A DNA stretch of 55,213 nucleotides from Methylophilaceae bacterium (GCA_947451235.1 CANFZA010000005.1:1-55213), one strand, 5' to 3'; counted from the stretch's first letter, positions 10,051-20,344 are shown. Translations and numbers: made by a program. Notes: generated by a model from the sequence alone, not told the origin.

Positions 10051-10554
10051 ATGCAAAACTTTTTACAGCAAAAATTGTTCCGCGCTACTTTAGCGCTCCT
10101 GCTCACTATTGGCTACGTATTAACGATGCCGGCAAGCGCGGCAAGTGCCGAAAATCTAGTGTCCATAAAAGATGCTTGGGTACGCGCTACGAATCCGGGA
10201 CAAGAAGTCGGTGCAGCTTATATGACTTTTTTAAGCGCTAAAAATACTACGCTGATAAGTGTTGAGAGTGACGCAACCAAAAGTGTTGAAATACACAATA
10301 TGAGCATGGAAAATGGCGTGATGAAAATGCGCATGATGGAGTCACTACCACTAGTGGCGAACAAGCCTTATAAGCTAGCGCCGGGCGGTTTCCATTTGAT
10401 GTTATTTGACTTAAAAAAACCACTGAATATTGGCGAGCCAGTGAATTTTACGCTTACCTTTAAAAACAAAAATAAGCATCAATTCAAACAAACCATCAAA
10501 GTAATGGTGCAATCTTCCGATGAAGACTCTGCTGCCTCAAAATTACATAAGTAG
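10051..10554 (+). CDS. periplasmic copper chaperone PCu(A)C family
   Basis: PCu(A)C proteins bind Cu(I) in the periplasm and deliver it, usually to cytochrome oxidase. The start used is ATG at 10051; the ORF-track TTG start lies in tandem repeats. A signal peptide of roughly 35 residues (LALLLTIGYVLTMPASAASA) precedes the DAWVRATNPGQEVGAAYMTF core. The copper motif H(M)x10Mx21HxM is visible in EIHNMSMENGVMKMRMM and GGFHLMLFDL. The protein ends in a longer Ser/Asp/Lys tail. No SCO or oxidase gene is adjacent. Confidence 0.9.
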   Translation: MQNFLQQKLFRATLALLLTIGYVLTMPASAASAENLVSIKDAWVRATNPGQEVGAAYMTFLSAKNTTLISVESDATKSVEIHNMSMENGVMKMRMMESLPLVANKPYKLAPGGFHLMLFDLKKPLNIGEPVNFTLTFKNKNKHQFKQTIKVMVQSSDEDSAASKLHK

Positions 10555-10558
10555 CAAT

Positions 10559-10598
10559 AATCTAAGACTTTGAATCTAAGACTTTAATCTAAGACTTT
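10559..10598. repeat. three 13-14-bp tandem repeats at the end of the PCu(A)C gene
   Basis: AATCTAAGACTTTG followed by two copies of AATCTAAGACTTT, just after the stop codon and before the convergent Nudix/ThiE gene. No clear terminator was seen in this gap. Confidence 0.88.
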
Positions 10599-10610
10599 AA
10601 ATTAAAGCCC

Positions 10611-11678
10611 TTAAATCCAAGCACCGCGTTGCATAGCAATACCGTGCGCGCCATGTGATCTGGCTCTATCTATATCAGTAGTTTTCATGCCGCCAAGCGC
10701 ATAAACCGGCAAAGCATAATCTATGATTAAATCGCTAAATGCCTCCCAGCCTAAGTGTTCAGCGCCAGCATGGCTCAAGGTCGCTTGCACTGGCGACAGC
10801 ATGACATAATCCAAACCAAGCGCTACCGCATGGGCTAGCTCTTCACGATTATGACAAGAAGCGCCGCATAACAAACCTGCTGGCTTTAATTGCAATTGCA
10901 TTAAATCTCGCGAAGTTAAATGCAGTCCGGCTGACTTTAGATTTCCAAGAAAGTTAAAATCAGCAAAGTTGAAATCAGCAAGGTCTGAAACATCTGTAAG
11001 GCCGGATAAACAAGATGCTGAATTGATTAGCACTTTAGCGCCGTAGGGTGTTGCCATTGCAATCACGCGCTCAGCCAATGAAATTAGCGCTGCGTTTGAT
11101 AGCTGTTTTTCACGAATCTGAATCATCTTTAAACCGCCATCTAAAGCAACTTTTAGGCGCTCAAAAAATACAGTCTCACCTAATTCACTCACATTGCTAA
11201 TGGCATATATTTTGCCCAAATTAAGCGCATTAAAGATAGGCGAGTTGGCAGGCAACATAGGTCCAACCTGAATGCTTTCAGGATTCTGCCAACTAAGCGC
11301 TTGGCTTTCTAAGCCAGACGGCTCGCCTACCCACTCAGTGACGATGAAAAAATGTAGTTTAACGGTTTTGGCGACCGACTCTAATTTTCCAGTCGCATCA
11401 AACTTCGCCGCATAATCGAAAGAGCGCGTAAGCCAGCGGTAGCATGATATTACGCTAATACCCAACTCTTCTTGCAACTCACGGTTTAGCGCGTACTCAG
11501 GCGTTTCGCCCTCTTCTATCTTACCGCCAGGAAACTCCCAATAACCGGCCCAAGGCTTACCTACTGGTCGTTCACCCAGCAAAACAAAGCCGTCAGCACG
11601 CTGAATAACGCCAACTGCGGCATGTGTTACTTTGATTAACGGCAAATCTACGACTGAATTAGGATCTATAATCTGCAT
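10611..11678 (-). CDS. Nudix hydrolase (MutT-like) fused to a ThiE-like domain
   Basis: The N-terminal domain is an 8-oxo-dGTP-diphosphatase-like Nudix hydrolase with the box [24 protein letters not shown]. The C-terminal domain resembles thiamine-phosphate synthase (TIM barrel): MIQIREKQ, a GLHLTSRDL segment, [20 protein letters not shown] and YALGGM. This two-domain layout is known in proteobacteria, where the ThiE part is thought not to make thiamine. The ATG at 11678 is preferred; it overlaps the argJ end by 20 bp. A GTG at 11708 is the alternative. Cleansing of oxidised nucleotides is the safest role. Confidence 0.9.
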   Translation of the reverse strand: MQIIDPNSVVDLPLIKVTHAAVGVIQRADGFVLLGERPVGKPWAGYWEFPGGKIEEGETPEYALNRELQEELGISVISCYRWLTRSFDYAAKFDATGKLESVAKTVKLHFFIVTEWVGEPSGLESQALSWQNPESIQVGPMLPANSPIFNALNLGKIYAISNVSELGETVFFERLKVALDGGLKMIQIREKQLSNAALISLAERVIAMATPYGAKVLINSASCLSGLTDVSDLADFNFADFNFLGNLKSAGLHLTSRDLMQLQLKPAGLLCGASCHNREELAHAVALGLDYVMLSPVQATLSHAGAEHLGWEAFSDLIIDYALPVYALGGMKTTDIDRARSHGAHGIAMQRGAWI

Positions 11679-12885
11679 TAATTTTGACGTAATCGTAAGA
11701 GAAATCACAAGTCCAAACGGTGCAACTTGCGTTACCTCTGGCCAAGTCTACACGTACTAAAATTTCCGGTTCTTTCATCACCGCAGAACCTTGCTCTTCT
11801 AAATAAGCCGCCGCTCTGCCGCCATTTTCAGCGACTAATACATCGCCTAAATATAGTTTAAGTGCGTTCACATCTAATTGTTCAACACCGGCATACCCGA
11901 TCGCCGCCAAAATTCGGCCTAAATTTGGATCTGAGGCAAAAAAAGCAGTTTTAATTAAGGGTGAATGTCCAATCGCATAAGCCACTTTGCGGCACTCAGC
12001 TTCATCACGACCGCCTTCTATGCGTACCGTCATAAATTTCGTTGCGCCTTCGCCATCACGCACTATCGCTTGTGCCAATTCCACAGCCACGTCTGTCATG
12101 GCATCGCGTAACAATACAAAGTCAGCGCTTGTTTCTGATATTTCAACGTTGCCAGCTTGATTGCTTGCCATCAAAATCAAGCTGTCATTAGTCGAGGTAT
12201 CGCCATCCACAGTGATGCAATTAAATGACTGATTCACCGCATAATGAATAATGCTTTCTAGCGCAGTTTTAGTGATATTGGCATCGGTAGCAATGTAACC
12301 CAGCATGGTTGCCATGTTGGGGTGAATCATGCCAGAACCTTTGCTGATACCGGTAATGGTGACGGTTTTTCCGCTTAATTGCAGCTGGCGCGAAGTGCCT
12401 TTGGCGACAATGTCGGTCGTCATAATGGCTTCTGCAGCATTCAGCCAATTGTCTTCTTTTAAATTAGCAATAGCGGCTGGTAAGCCTGCAATCACTTTAT
12501 CTTCAGGCAAAGGCTCTAAAATAACGCCAGTCGAAAATGGTAGCACTTGGCTGGCTTGAATGTTAAGCAACTCGCCTAATGCTACACAAGTTAAGTTTGC
12601 GCGGTGCAGACCGTCTTCGCCCGTGCCGGCATTGGCACAACCAGTATTCACCAGCAAGGCGCGGATAGGTTCAACGGCAGCTAAATGGGTTTTACACAGC
12701 AGCACTGGCGCCGCACAAAATTGATTTAGGGTAAATACGCCAGCCACATGACTACCTTCGGCGAGCGTGATCACAAGCACATCTTTACGGTTAGGTTTGC
12801 GAATATGCGCCTCAGCAAAACCTAGCTTAACGCCGCTGATGGGTAAAAGCGTATTGGCGGCTGGTGCGGTTAAATTAACGGGCAT
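11659..12885 (-). CDS. argJ: bifunctional glutamate N-acetyltransferase / amino-acid N-acetyltransferase (ArgJ)
   Basis: ArgJ recycles the acetyl group from N-acetylornithine to glutamate in arginine synthesis and may also acetylate glutamate from acetyl-CoA. The 408-residue precursor self-cleaves before a threonine nucleophile, here in [16 protein letters not shown]. Other family marks are [13 protein letters not shown] and [10 protein letters not shown]. The normal C-terminus NADYRS is present. It is transcribed leftward from cysS with a 47-bp gap, and its 3' end overlaps the Nudix/ThiE gene, suggesting cotranscription. Confidence 0.96.
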   Translation of the reverse strand: MPVNLTAPAANTLLPISGVKLGFAEAHIRKPNRKDVLVITLAEGSHVAGVFTLNQFCAAPVLLCKTHLAAVEPIRALLVNTGCANAGTGEDGLHRANLTCVALGELLNIQASQVLPFSTGVILEPLPEDKVIAGLPAAIANLKEDNWLNAAEAIMTTDIVAKGTSRQLQLSGKTVTITGISKGSGMIHPNMATMLGYIATDANITKTALESIIHYAVNQSFNCITVDGDTSTNDSLILMASNQAGNVEISETSADFVLLRDAMTDVAVELAQAIVRDGEGATKFMTVRIEGGRDEAECRKVAYAIGHSPLIKTAFFASDPNLGRILAAIGYAGVEQLDVNALKLYLGDVLVAENGGRAAAYLEEQGSAVMKEPEILVRVDLARGNASCTVWTCDFSYDYVKINADYRS

Positions 12886-12932
12886 ACGATTAATCCTTGT
12901 TTCATTTAGTTAAGTTTTTTTTGATGGTGACC

Positions 12933-14357
12933 TTAAGCGCGACGCCAAGTAGTGCCTTGCGGCGAATCTTCCAAAATAATACCAGCCTCAGCCAATAACT
13001 TGCGAATACGGTCGGCCTCAGCAAAATTTTTGCTTTGCTTCGCCTCGTTACGCTGAATAATTAATTGGTCTACATTAAGCGCTTCATCAGCGTTACTGTT
13101 TACGCTGGCTAGCCCCTGAAGATATTCATCTGGGTCACGTTGCAACAAACCTATTAGACCCGCCAAAGATTTCAGCAATGCGGCACTGGCTAACGATTTT
13201 GTTTTATTCACTTCATTGGCTAAATCAAACAATACGGCTAGCGCCTCTGGAGTATTAAAGTCGTCATCCATCGCCGCTTTAAAACTTGCTGCTTGGCTTT
13301 GTCGCCAATCAATGTCGGCCACCTCCACGACAAGTCCGCGCAAAGCGGTATACAAGCGGTTAAGCGCAGCTTTGGCATCATCTAAATGTTGGTCTGAATA
13401 GTTAAGAGGACTGCGATAATGCGCGCGTAAAATAAAGAATCGCACCACTTCTGCATCATATTGTTCTAGTACGGTACGAATGGTAAAAAAGTTACCTAAA
13501 GATTTAGACATTTTTTCATCATCAACCCGCACAAAGCCATTGTGCATCCAATAATTCACCATTTGGCAAGATTGGCCGTCATGGGTATGCGTAGACGCTA
13601 GGCTGTTGGCAGCTTCGCTTTGCGCGATTTCATTTTCATGGTGCGGAAACTGTAAATCTTGTCCGCCACCGTGAATATCAAAATGATTGCCTAATAACTG
13701 CGAGCTCATGGCCGAACATTCGATGTGCCAACCGGGGCGGCCTTTACCGTTATTAGGCCCGCCAAAAGGAGAATCCCAGCTGGGCTCATTTGGTTTTACA
13801 GACTTCCACAACACAAAATCCATAGGATCTTTTTTGTGCGTATCGACTTCTACCCGTTCGCCAGCGCGTAAATCTTCTAGAGATTTACCAGATAATTTAC
13901 CGTAACCTTCAAAGTTATTCACCGAGTAAAAAACATCGCCGTTATCGGCAACATAGGCAAACCCTTTGTCGATCAAAGCTGAAATCATGCTTATCATGCC
14001 ATCCACAAACTCAGTCGCTTTTGGCTCTAAAGTAGGTCGTATCACGCCTAATTTAGCTGAATCTTCATCCATCGCATCAATAAAACGCTGGGTTAATTGT
14101 GCAATTGTTTCGCCATTTTCATTCGCGCGTTTAATGATTTTGTCGTCAATATCGGTAATATTACGCACATAAGTCACCTCATAATCTGAAGCTCTTAGCC
14201 AGCGACTGACCATATCAAAAACCACCATTACGCGCGCATGGCCTAAGTGACAAAAGTCATAAACCGTCATACCGCACACATACATCCCGACTTTGCCGGG
14301 CACAATTGGCGTAAATACTTGCTTTTCTCGCGCTAAGGTATTGTAAATTTTCAACAT
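12933..14357 (-). CDS. cysS: cysteinyl-tRNA synthetase
   Basis: CysS charges tRNA-Cys. The 474-residue class I enzyme has the HIGH-type motif [16 protein letters not shown] as the ATP-binding signature, and zinc ligands in [18 protein letters not shown] and [13 protein letters not shown]. The C-terminal anticodon-binding helices are present and the length fits the family. It is the first gene of the leftward cysS-argJ-Nudix block; a short tandem repeat lies in the upstream gap shared with the divergent TPR gene. Confidence 0.98.
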   Translation of the reverse strand: MLKIYNTLAREKQVFTPIVPGKVGMYVCGMTVYDFCHLGHARVMVVFDMVSRWLRASDYEVTYVRNITDIDDKIIKRANENGETIAQLTQRFIDAMDEDSAKLGVIRPTLEPKATEFVDGMISMISALIDKGFAYVADNGDVFYSVNNFEGYGKLSGKSLEDLRAGERVEVDTHKKDPMDFVLWKSVKPNEPSWDSPFGGPNNGKGRPGWHIECSAMSSQLLGNHFDIHGGGQDLQFPHHENEIAQSEAANSLASTHTHDGQSCQMVNYWMHNGFVRVDDEKMSKSLGNFFTIRTVLEQYDAEVVRFFILRAHYRSPLNYSDQHLDDAKAALNRLYTALRGLVVEVADIDWRQSQAASFKAAMDDDFNTPEALAVLFDLANEVNKTKSLASAALLKSLAGLIGLLQRDPDEYLQGLASVNSNADEALNVDQLIIQRNEAKQSKNFAEADRIRKLLAEAGIILEDSPQGTTWRRA

Positions 14358-14444
14358 AATCTGATCAGTATTTGAGGTGCAACAAGTGACAAAGGCTAAA
14401 TGTTACCTAAATAGACTTGTACTTGGGGAGTTATTGCTAAATAA

Positions 14445-14464
14445 AGTAGATTAAAGTGGATTAA
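14445..14464. repeat. 10-bp tandem duplication in the cysS/TPR divergent region
   Basis: AGTAGATTAA followed by AGTGGATTAA. The 186-bp region holds the promoters of both divergent genes, but none was assigned with confidence. Confidence 0.5.
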
Positions 14465-14543
14465 AGCTAAATGAGCTATTGGATGTTAGCTAGGCTATTG
14501 ATAGAATTGCGATTCAGCAAATCTACTTAAAAAGTATATCATA

Positions 14544-15590
14544 ATGAATAATTTTATAGCCGTGTCCACCAGTACTATTGTTAAGTTTTACATGGCTTTG
14601 CCAGCCGCCATCTTGTCAGCAAGTTTGCTTGCTTTACCAGCACAAGCCGACGAGCTTAAAGACATTTCACAAATGGCAGACCAAGGTCAAACAGTGGCAG
14701 CTATTGATAGAGTCAATACTTTCATTACAGCCAACCCAAAAAATGCACAAGCGCTGTTCATGAAGGGTGTTTTGCTGGCTGAACAAGGTCGCCGTGATGA
14801 AGCGATTAGAACTTTTACTGATGTGACAGAAAAGTTTCCAAATTTGCCTGAGCCATACAATAACTTAGCCGTACTTTACGCAGACCAAGGTCAGTTTGAT
14901 AAAGCCAGAAAAGCCCTGGAAACGGCAATAAAAACACATCCAAGCTATGCAACTGCACATGAAAACTTAGGCGATATTTATGCCCGCATGGCTTCTGAAG
15001 CTTATGACAAGGCGCTTCAACTTGATACCAGCAATTCACGCGCACAAACAAAACTTTCTTTAATCAAAGATTTGTTTGGCACAGGCAACAAAATAAACGT
15101 TGCCTCGAAAGATGCAGCTAAAGCAGAACCAGCCAAGGCCGCAACACCAGCTAAGCCTGTTGAAATTAAAAAACCAGATACAGTTAAAATTGAAGTAGCT
15201 AAAACAGAAAAAGCGCCAGAAAAAACAATCGCAGAAACACCGAAAAACAACGACGATGCTTTAACGTCTGCGGTCAACGATTGGGCGCAGGCTTGGTCGT
15301 CAAAAAATATGGATAAATACTTTGCAAGTTACGGTGCAAGTTTTGAACCCGCAAAAGGTGAAAGTCGCAAAGCATGGGAAGCACAACGTCGCGAGCGCAT
15401 TACTAGACCATCAAAAATTAGTGTAGATATTTCTAACATTAAAATTACTGCGGTAGATAGCAATAATGCAAAAGTACGATTCAAACAATCTTATCGTGCC
15501 GATGGCAAACCAATTAGCACTTCTAAAACATTGATGATGAAAAAAGATGGTAGCAACTGGTTTATTCAGCAGGAAATTGCTAGCAATTAA
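14544..15590 (+). CDS. exported TPR protein with C-terminal NTF2-like domain
   Basis: A signal peptide (about residues 1-35, ending LLALPAQADE) is followed by several tetratricopeptide repeats (LFMKGVLLAEQGRRDEAI, PYNNLAVLYADQGQFDKA, AHENLGDIYARMA) to about residue 170. Next are a Lys/Ala/Pro-rich linker of roughly 60 residues and a C-terminal domain starting SAVNDWAQAWSSKNMDKYFASY. That last domain resembles the NTF2/SnoaL-like module found on Cds6-type L,D-transpeptidases, and a diverged version ends the next gene. The likely location is the periplasm. The role is not known; an envelope scaffold partnering the L,D-transpeptidase is an inference. Confidence 0.85.
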   Translation: MNNFIAVSTSTIVKFYMALPAAILSASLLALPAQADELKDISQMADQGQTVAAIDRVNTFITANPKNAQALFMKGVLLAEQGRRDEAIRTFTDVTEKFPNLPEPYNNLAVLYADQGQFDKARKALETAIKTHPSYATAHENLGDIYARMASEAYDKALQLDTSNSRAQTKLSLIKDLFGTGNKINVASKDAAKAEPAKAATPAKPVEIKKPDTVKIEVAKTEKAPEKTIAETPKNNDDALTSAVNDWAQAWSSKNMDKYFASYGASFEPAKGESRKAWEAQRRERITRPSKISVDISNIKITAVDSNNAKVRFKQSYRADGKPISTSKTLMMKKDGSNWFIQQEIASN

Positions 15591-15719
15591 TCAATCTGCA
15601 ACTTATAAAGTAGCAACTTGAAAATTGAAGTAAAGCAGTTAGACCCATCCAGTACACTATTTAAACACTGTGTGTTGTAAGTTAATTTTAGGTGTATTTT
15701 TAGTTAGGATATTAATTTA

Positions 15720-16949
15720 GTGACGGCAGTGAACAAAGGATTAACCTATCTACTTTTAGCGGCAATGACGCTGTTGCCTTGGAATGCAACGGCTGTCAAC
15801 AAGTATAGTTTTAGCAATTTACTTTCAAAACCAAATATAAAAAGTGTTAAAGACTTAGCTGAAACGCTTTTAGTAAAAAGCTTGCTTGAAATTACTCAAG
15901 GTAAAAACAAGCAGGCACTGGCGACTATTGATCAACTTTTATTAAGTAAACCCAACTTTAAATTGGCTAACTTAGTGCGTGGTGATTTGTTAATGGCACA
16001 GGGTCAGCATTTACAAGCATTTGGTAGTGCGAACATTACCCCAAACGCCGCCGTGAACGATCTTCAAGACGAAGCTCGCGTGCGCATTGAGCGTTATTTA
16101 TCTAAGCAACAATTAGACAAGCTGCCTAACCTTTTACTGGCTCCTAACGATCAGCAAACACATGTGATGGTGGTGGACACTGACAAATCTCGCCTGTATT
16201 TATATAAAAATGAACATGGTACTTTAAGTTACATGGCCGACTATTACATTACGGTAGGTAAGAACGGTGTAGAGAAGCAATCTGAAGGCGACAAGCGTAC
16301 GCCAATTGGCGTTTATTTTGCAGGGCAGAAGCTAACTCAGCCGCTAGCAGATATTTATGGCGATGCAGCCTTCCCTCTCAACTATCCAAATGAATGGGAT
16401 AGGCAGCATGGTAAAAAAGGCTCAGGCATTTGGCTGCATGGTACACCTAGCAACACTTATAGCCGTCCACCACGCGCCAGTGATGGTTGCGTGGTTCTTA
16501 CTAATGAAGATATAAAAACACTCAGCCCCATTTTGCAGTCGGGTAAAACACCGGTGATTATCGCCAACAATCTTAAATGGCTTGATGCAGACAACTCATC
16601 CAACGAAAAGTTAGCTTTAAAAGAAGCAATAGATCGCTGGTTAAGTGATTGGAAATCTCAAGATACGGACAAATATCTTTCACATTATTCGCATGATTTT
16701 TCGAGTAATGGCATTGATTATAAGCAATGGGCTGACCACAAGATTAGCGTACAAGCATCAAAACCTAATGTCCAAATATCGCTTTCCGGCTTAAGTATGT
16801 TTGCTTACCCAGATACCGATAAGAAGTTAGTTATGGTTGATTTTATACAAGATTTCAAAAGCCCCAACTTAAGTAATAAAATGCAGAAGCGCCAATACTG
16901 GATTCAAGAAAATAATATGTGGAAAATTATTTACGAAGGCTCTGCGTAA
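15720..16949 (+). CDS. exported L,D-transpeptidase (YkuD domain) with NTF2-like tail
   Basis: YkuD enzymes cross-link peptidoglycan or attach proteins to it through a cysteine nucleophile. The 409-residue protein has an N-terminal signal (TYLLLAAMTLLPWNATA), a helical TPR-like region, then the catalytic domain from about residue 145 (VMVVDTDKSRLYLYKNE) with the catalytic HGTPSNTYSRPPRASDGCVVL segment. The tail from about residue 295 (LKEAIDRWLSDWKSQDTDKYLSHYSHDF) matches the tail of the upstream TPR protein. The start is GTG. The pair is probably one functional unit at the cell wall. Confidence 0.9.
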   Translation: MTAVNKGLTYLLLAAMTLLPWNATAVNKYSFSNLLSKPNIKSVKDLAETLLVKSLLEITQGKNKQALATIDQLLLSKPNFKLANLVRGDLLMAQGQHLQAFGSANITPNAAVNDLQDEARVRIERYLSKQQLDKLPNLLLAPNDQQTHVMVVDTDKSRLYLYKNEHGTLSYMADYYITVGKNGVEKQSEGDKRTPIGVYFAGQKLTQPLADIYGDAAFPLNYPNEWDRQHGKKGSGIWLHGTPSNTYSRPPRASDGCVVLTNEDIKTLSPILQSGKTPVIIANNLKWLDADNSSNEKLALKEAIDRWLSDWKSQDTDKYLSHYSHDFSSNGIDYKQWADHKISVQASKPNVQISLSGLSMFAYPDTDKKLVMVDFIQDFKSPNLSNKMQKRQYWIQENNMWKIIYEGSA

Positions 16950-16994
16950 GCAGACTTTCAATACAATCAGTTTGCTAACTTACAAAGGAATATT

Positions 16995-17582
16995 ATGCGT
17001 AAACTTTATACTTTATTAACAATCGCTCTGCTGAGCACGTCTGCACTTATTAGCAATAACGCTTTTGCAGCTAACCCGCAAGTTTCTTTTGAAACAAACC
17101 GTGGCGACTTTATTGTAGAACTTTACCCAGAAAAAGCGCCCAAAACCGTGGCCAATTTCTTGCAATACGTTAATTCTGGTTTCTATAAAGAGACTATTTT
17201 TCACAGAGTTATCAGTCGCTTTATGATACAAGGTGGCGGTTTCACCGCAGATATGTCAGAAAAACAAACGCGCGCCCCTATCATTAACGAAGCGGGCAAT
17301 GGCTTATTGAATGAAATAGGTACGCTGGCGATGGCAAGAACTGGTGATCCTGATTCTGCAACAGCACAGTTTTTCATCAATCTTGAGAATAACCAGTTTC
17401 TAAATTACCAAAGCCCTAGCCCAGAACTCATTGGCTATTGCGTATTTGGCCGCGTACTTAAAGGTATGGATGTAGTGCGTGAGATTGCCTCAACGCCAAC
17501 GGGCAATGCTGGTCCATATAGCGATGTGCCAAAATCACCGATTAAAATTATTCAGGTTAAATTACTGACTAAAGCTTTGTAA
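16995..17582 (+). CDS. ppiA: periplasmic peptidyl-prolyl cis-trans isomerase (cyclophilin type)
   Basis: A cyclophilin with a clear signal peptide (MRKLYTLLTIALLSTSALISNNAFA), so it acts on folding proteins in the periplasm. The core shows [15 protein letters not shown], the catalytic arginine in FHR, and AMARTGDPDSATAQFFINLENN. The 195-residue length is normal for PpiA. It follows the L,D-transpeptidase by 45 bp and precedes its cytoplasmic paralogue. Confidence 0.95.
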   Translation: MRKLYTLLTIALLSTSALISNNAFAANPQVSFETNRGDFIVELYPEKAPKTVANFLQYVNSGFYKETIFHRVISRFMIQGGGFTADMSEKQTRAPIINEAGNGLLNEIGTLAMARTGDPDSATAQFFINLENNQFLNYQSPSPELIGYCVFGRVLKGMDVVREIASTPTGNAGPYSDVPKSPIKIIQVKLLTKAL

Positions 17583-17591
17583 TTTGCACTG

Positions 17592-17625
17592 GCCTGCTTA
17601 AGTGCTTGCGCTTAAGCAATTGGCT
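17592..17625. other. strong hairpin between the two cyclophilin genes
   Basis: TGCTTAAG-N8-CTTAAGCA is a perfect 8-bp stem with an outer GCC/GGC clamp. There is no long T run, so it may be a pause, an mRNA-stability element or a weak terminator after ppiA. Confidence 0.55.
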
Positions 17626-17676
17626 AATTTATTTGTGTTACCAGATTTCATTTTCATTATTTATTAAGGATTTTTT

Positions 17677-18168
17677 GTGGTTAAACTACTTACAAACTTT
17701 GGCGAGATTACTTTAGAACTAGATGCTGAAAAAGCACCGATTACTACGGCTAACTTTTTACAATACGTTGATAACGGGGCTTATAACGGCACCATTTTTC
17801 ACCGTGTGATTGATGGCTTTATGATTCAAGGCGGTGGTTTTGATGCTACGATGACGCAAAAAGATTCTGCGGCTGAAATTACTAATGAAGCTGATAATGG
17901 TTTGAAAAACAACAAATACACGATTGCAATGGCACGTACTTCAGCGCCTCATTCTGCTAGCAACCAGTTTTTCATCAATGCTGGTGATAACGACTTCTTA
18001 AACCACACGGCACCAACAAGCAGCGGCTGGGGCTACTGTGTTTTTGGTAAAGTAGTCGCGGGGATGGATGTTGTTGATAAAATTAGACAAGTGGCTACAG
18101 GTAACCGTAAAGGTCACCAAGATGTGCCTGTTGATAATGTTGTTATTGAAAGTGCAACGCGCGCTTAA
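17677..18168 (+). CDS. ppiB: cytoplasmic peptidyl-prolyl cis-trans isomerase (cyclophilin type)
   Basis: A 163-residue cyclophilin without signal peptide, hence cytoplasmic. It has the same core as its neighbour: [16 protein letters not shown], the [17 protein letters not shown] segment and [16 protein letters not shown]. The start is GTG directly behind a T-rich stretch with an AAGGA ribosome binding site. The ppiA-ppiB adjacency suggests a tandem duplication followed by loss or gain of the export signal; lpxH follows 69 bp downstream. Confidence 0.95.
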   Translation: MVKLLTNFGEITLELDAEKAPITTANFLQYVDNGAYNGTIFHRVIDGFMIQGGGFDATMTQKDSAAEITNEADNGLKNNKYTIAMARTSAPHSASNQFFINAGDNDFLNHTAPTSSGWGYCVFGKVVAGMDVVDKIRQVATGNRKGHQDVPVDNVVIESATRA

Positions 18169-18237
18169 TTGCGTCATGCGATGCAGATTTATTTAACGGC
18201 AATATTAATATAGCCTAATGAATAACTTCTGCTTACT

Positions 18238-19032
18238 ATGAAAAAGGTCAGGGATAATTTAGCCTCAAGCCCAGTTAGCCCTGACGCCTTTAGTCATGTA
18301 TTATTTATTTCTGATTTACACCTGTGCGCCAGTCGGCCACACATCACCAACGCGTTTCTAGACTTTATTAAAAACACCGCAAGCAAGGCAAGTGCGCTTT
18401 ATATTTTAGGCGATTTGTTCGAGTATTGGGCTGGCGATGATGACGTAGATGCTCATCACCAAGTGATCATTACAGCCTTCAGTACACTAGCCGATAGCGG
18501 CGTAAAAATCTATTTTATGCATGGCAATCGAGATTTTTTAATCGCTGAAAAATTTTGCCACTCTGCACAAATCACTTTATTACCCGACCCGACATTAATC
18601 GATCTTTATGGCAAAAAAACGCTATTAAGTCATGGTGATGCGCTATGTACCGACGATCTAGCGTACCAAAGCTTTCGCCTGCAAGTAAGAAATACATCAT
18701 GGCAAGCTCAATTTTTAAGCCAACCACTGCAATCAAGAAAACAGCAAATAGAAGCCATCAGGCTACGCAGTGAGCAAGAGAAGTCACAAAAATCAATGTT
18801 GATTATGGATGTTAACCAAGAAGCTGTTGAGGCTTTAATAGCGGCTTATGATTATCCAGCGCTATTCATTCATGGCCATACGCATAGGCCAAATGAACAT
18901 CATACAAAAGTTAGCGGACACGATATTACGCGCTGGGTTTTAGGTGATTGGTACGAGCAAGGTAGCTATTTGATATGTAGCGAGAATGGCTGTAAGGCGA
19001 TACGTTTGCCAGAGGTTCAGGCTGGTAATTAG
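18238..19032 (+). CDS. lpxH: UDP-2,3-diacylglucosamine diphosphatase (LpxH)
   Basis: LpxH cleaves UDP-2,3-diacylglucosamine to lipid X in lipid A synthesis, at the inner face of the cytoplasmic membrane. The metallophosphoesterase motifs are all present: FISDLHLCASRP, LGDLFEYWAGDD, MHGNRDFLIAEKF, LSHGDALCTDD and IHGHTHRPNEH. The 264-residue length fits. It ends the rightward envelope block; the ppiB-lpxH order is widespread in proteobacteria. Confidence 0.96.
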   Translation: MKKVRDNLASSPVSPDAFSHVLFISDLHLCASRPHITNAFLDFIKNTASKASALYILGDLFEYWAGDDDVDAHHQVIITAFSTLADSGVKIYFMHGNRDFLIAEKFCHSAQITLLPDPTLIDLYGKKTLLSHGDALCTDDLAYQSFRLQVRNTSWQAQFLSQPLQSRKQQIEAIRLRSEQEKSQKSMLIMDVNQEAVEALIAAYDYPALFIHGHTHRPNEHHTKVSGHDITRWVLGDWYEQGSYLICSENGCKAIRLPEVQAGN

Positions 19033-19138
19033 ATCATCTGCCTCATAAATTGTATAGAATATTCAACCCTGGCTTACTAATAGAACATCCGCTCAACTTA
19101 CACTATCAAACCATACAAAAAAATAATAAAGTTTAATT

Positions 19139-19163
19139 GCAGCATCATTGCTATGCTGTTTTT
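19139..19163 (+). terminator. possible terminator after lpxH
   Basis: CAGCAT-N7-ATGCTG, a six-bp stem, followed by TTTTTC on the plus strand. The stem is short, so the assignment is tentative. Confidence 0.4.
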
Positions 19164-19189
19164 CAGTCTAAATTGAGCTTAGCGTTCAC

Positions 19190-19819
19190 TTAACTTCTTA
19201 TATTTTTAACTTCGTTGCTACGTACATCAGCAGCCAGTTTATCTAGTACACCGTTGATATATTTATGACCATCGGTACCGCCATAAAGCTTGGCAAGTTC
19301 AACGCCTTCGTTAATCACAACGCGATACGGAATACTCATATCAAACATTAGTTCACAGCCTGAAATACGTAAAATAGCATGTTCTACCGGGCTTAATTCT
19401 GAAATTTTGCGATCAATAAAATGGGTTAATTTAGCATCAAGCTCTTCAGCACGCGTTGTAACCGCCTCTAGCAAGTGCTTAAAGTAAGCCTCATCAGCTT
19501 TACTATATTCAGGATCCTCAGTCATATCGCGCAGGATAGGGCCTAATTCAGACTGATTTAACATGCCACGATAAACCGCTTTTACTGCAAGTTCACGAGA
19601 TTTTCTACGATTTTGACCGCCATTACGTTTAGCGAAGTCTCTTTTGCTCGCCGCTTTTTTGACTACGCTTTGATTACCGGCGCTTGGATTCACGTTCATT
19701 GATGCATCAGCCTTAATCTCGCCTGCTACCAAACTAGTAAGGCCTTCGCTAGGCAGTTGCTTACCAGCCTCTTCACTGGCTAAACCATTTTCAGCTTCTG
19801 GCTGAGTCGGATCTATCAT
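19190..19819 (-). CDS. nusB: transcription antitermination protein NusB
   Basis: NusB joins NusE (S10) on boxA RNA to promote antitermination of rRNA operons. The recognisable domain begins near residue 72 ([19 protein letters not shown]) and contains [29 protein letters not shown] and [30 protein letters not shown]. The N-terminal 70 residues are a low-complexity Glu/Ala/Ser/Lys extension not present in most NusB proteins; no internal start is clearly better. The ATG overlaps the ribH stop codon (ATGA), implying translational coupling. Confidence 0.94.
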   Translation of the reverse strand: MIDPTQPEAENGLASEEAGKQLPSEGLTSLVAGEIKADASMNVNPSAGNQSVVKKAASKRDFAKRNGGQNRRKSRELAVKAVYRGMLNQSELGPILRDMTEDPEYSKADEAYFKHLLEAVTTRAEELDAKLTHFIDRKISELSPVEHAILRISGCELMFDMSIPYRVVINEGVELAKLYGGTDGHKYINGVLDKLAADVRSNEVKNIRS

Positions 19820-20265
19820 AGCGATCTAACCAAATTTGCCATTTCAATCGCAACTTGCGCTGCTTCAGCACCTTTGATGTGCATGCGTGCAAGTGCCTGA
19901 TCATCATCTTCAGTCGTCAACACTGCATTGGCCACTGGCACACCAGTGTTAAATTGCACTTCAGAAATTCCGCGTGCAGATTCGTTAGAAACCACTTCAA
20001 AATGGTAAGTTTCACCACGGATAATTGCGCCCAAAGCAATCAGCGCATCAAACTTTTCGCTCAATGCCATGTGTTGCAAAATCAAAGGTGTTTCTAGCGC
20101 ACCAGGCACTGTAACGATAGTGATGTCATCACTAGCAACACCTAATTTAAGCAACTCACTTTTACATGCACTTAATAAGCCATCACCAATATCGCTATTA
20201 AATCTTGAAAGGACAACGCCGATTTGCATGCCATTTCCGTCTAAATTCTTTTCTATTTCTCTCAC
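19816..20265 (-). CDS. ribH: 6,7-dimethyl-8-ribityllumazine synthase
   Basis: RibH condenses a pyrimidinedione with dihydroxybutanone phosphate in the penultimate step of riboflavin synthesis and forms large oligomers. The 149 residues include [43 protein letters not shown] and [13 protein letters not shown], all family signatures. It is translationally coupled to nusB downstream (ATGA overlap). Other rib genes are not in the window, and no FMN riboswitch was seen in the 80-bp upstream gap. Confidence 0.97.
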   Translation of the reverse strand: MREIEKNLDGNGMQIGVVLSRFNSDIGDGLLSACKSELLKLGVASDDITIVTVPGALETPLILQHMALSEKFDALIALGAIIRGETYHFEVVSNESARGISEVQFNTGVPVANAVLTTEDDDQALARMHIKGAEAAQVAIEMANLVRSL

Positions 20266-20344
20266 GTTACGTCCTTAATCACTATTGCAAATACATAAAA
20301 GCGTATTTTACCGCATAACGCGCGCATGATTTAGTAAAAATAGT

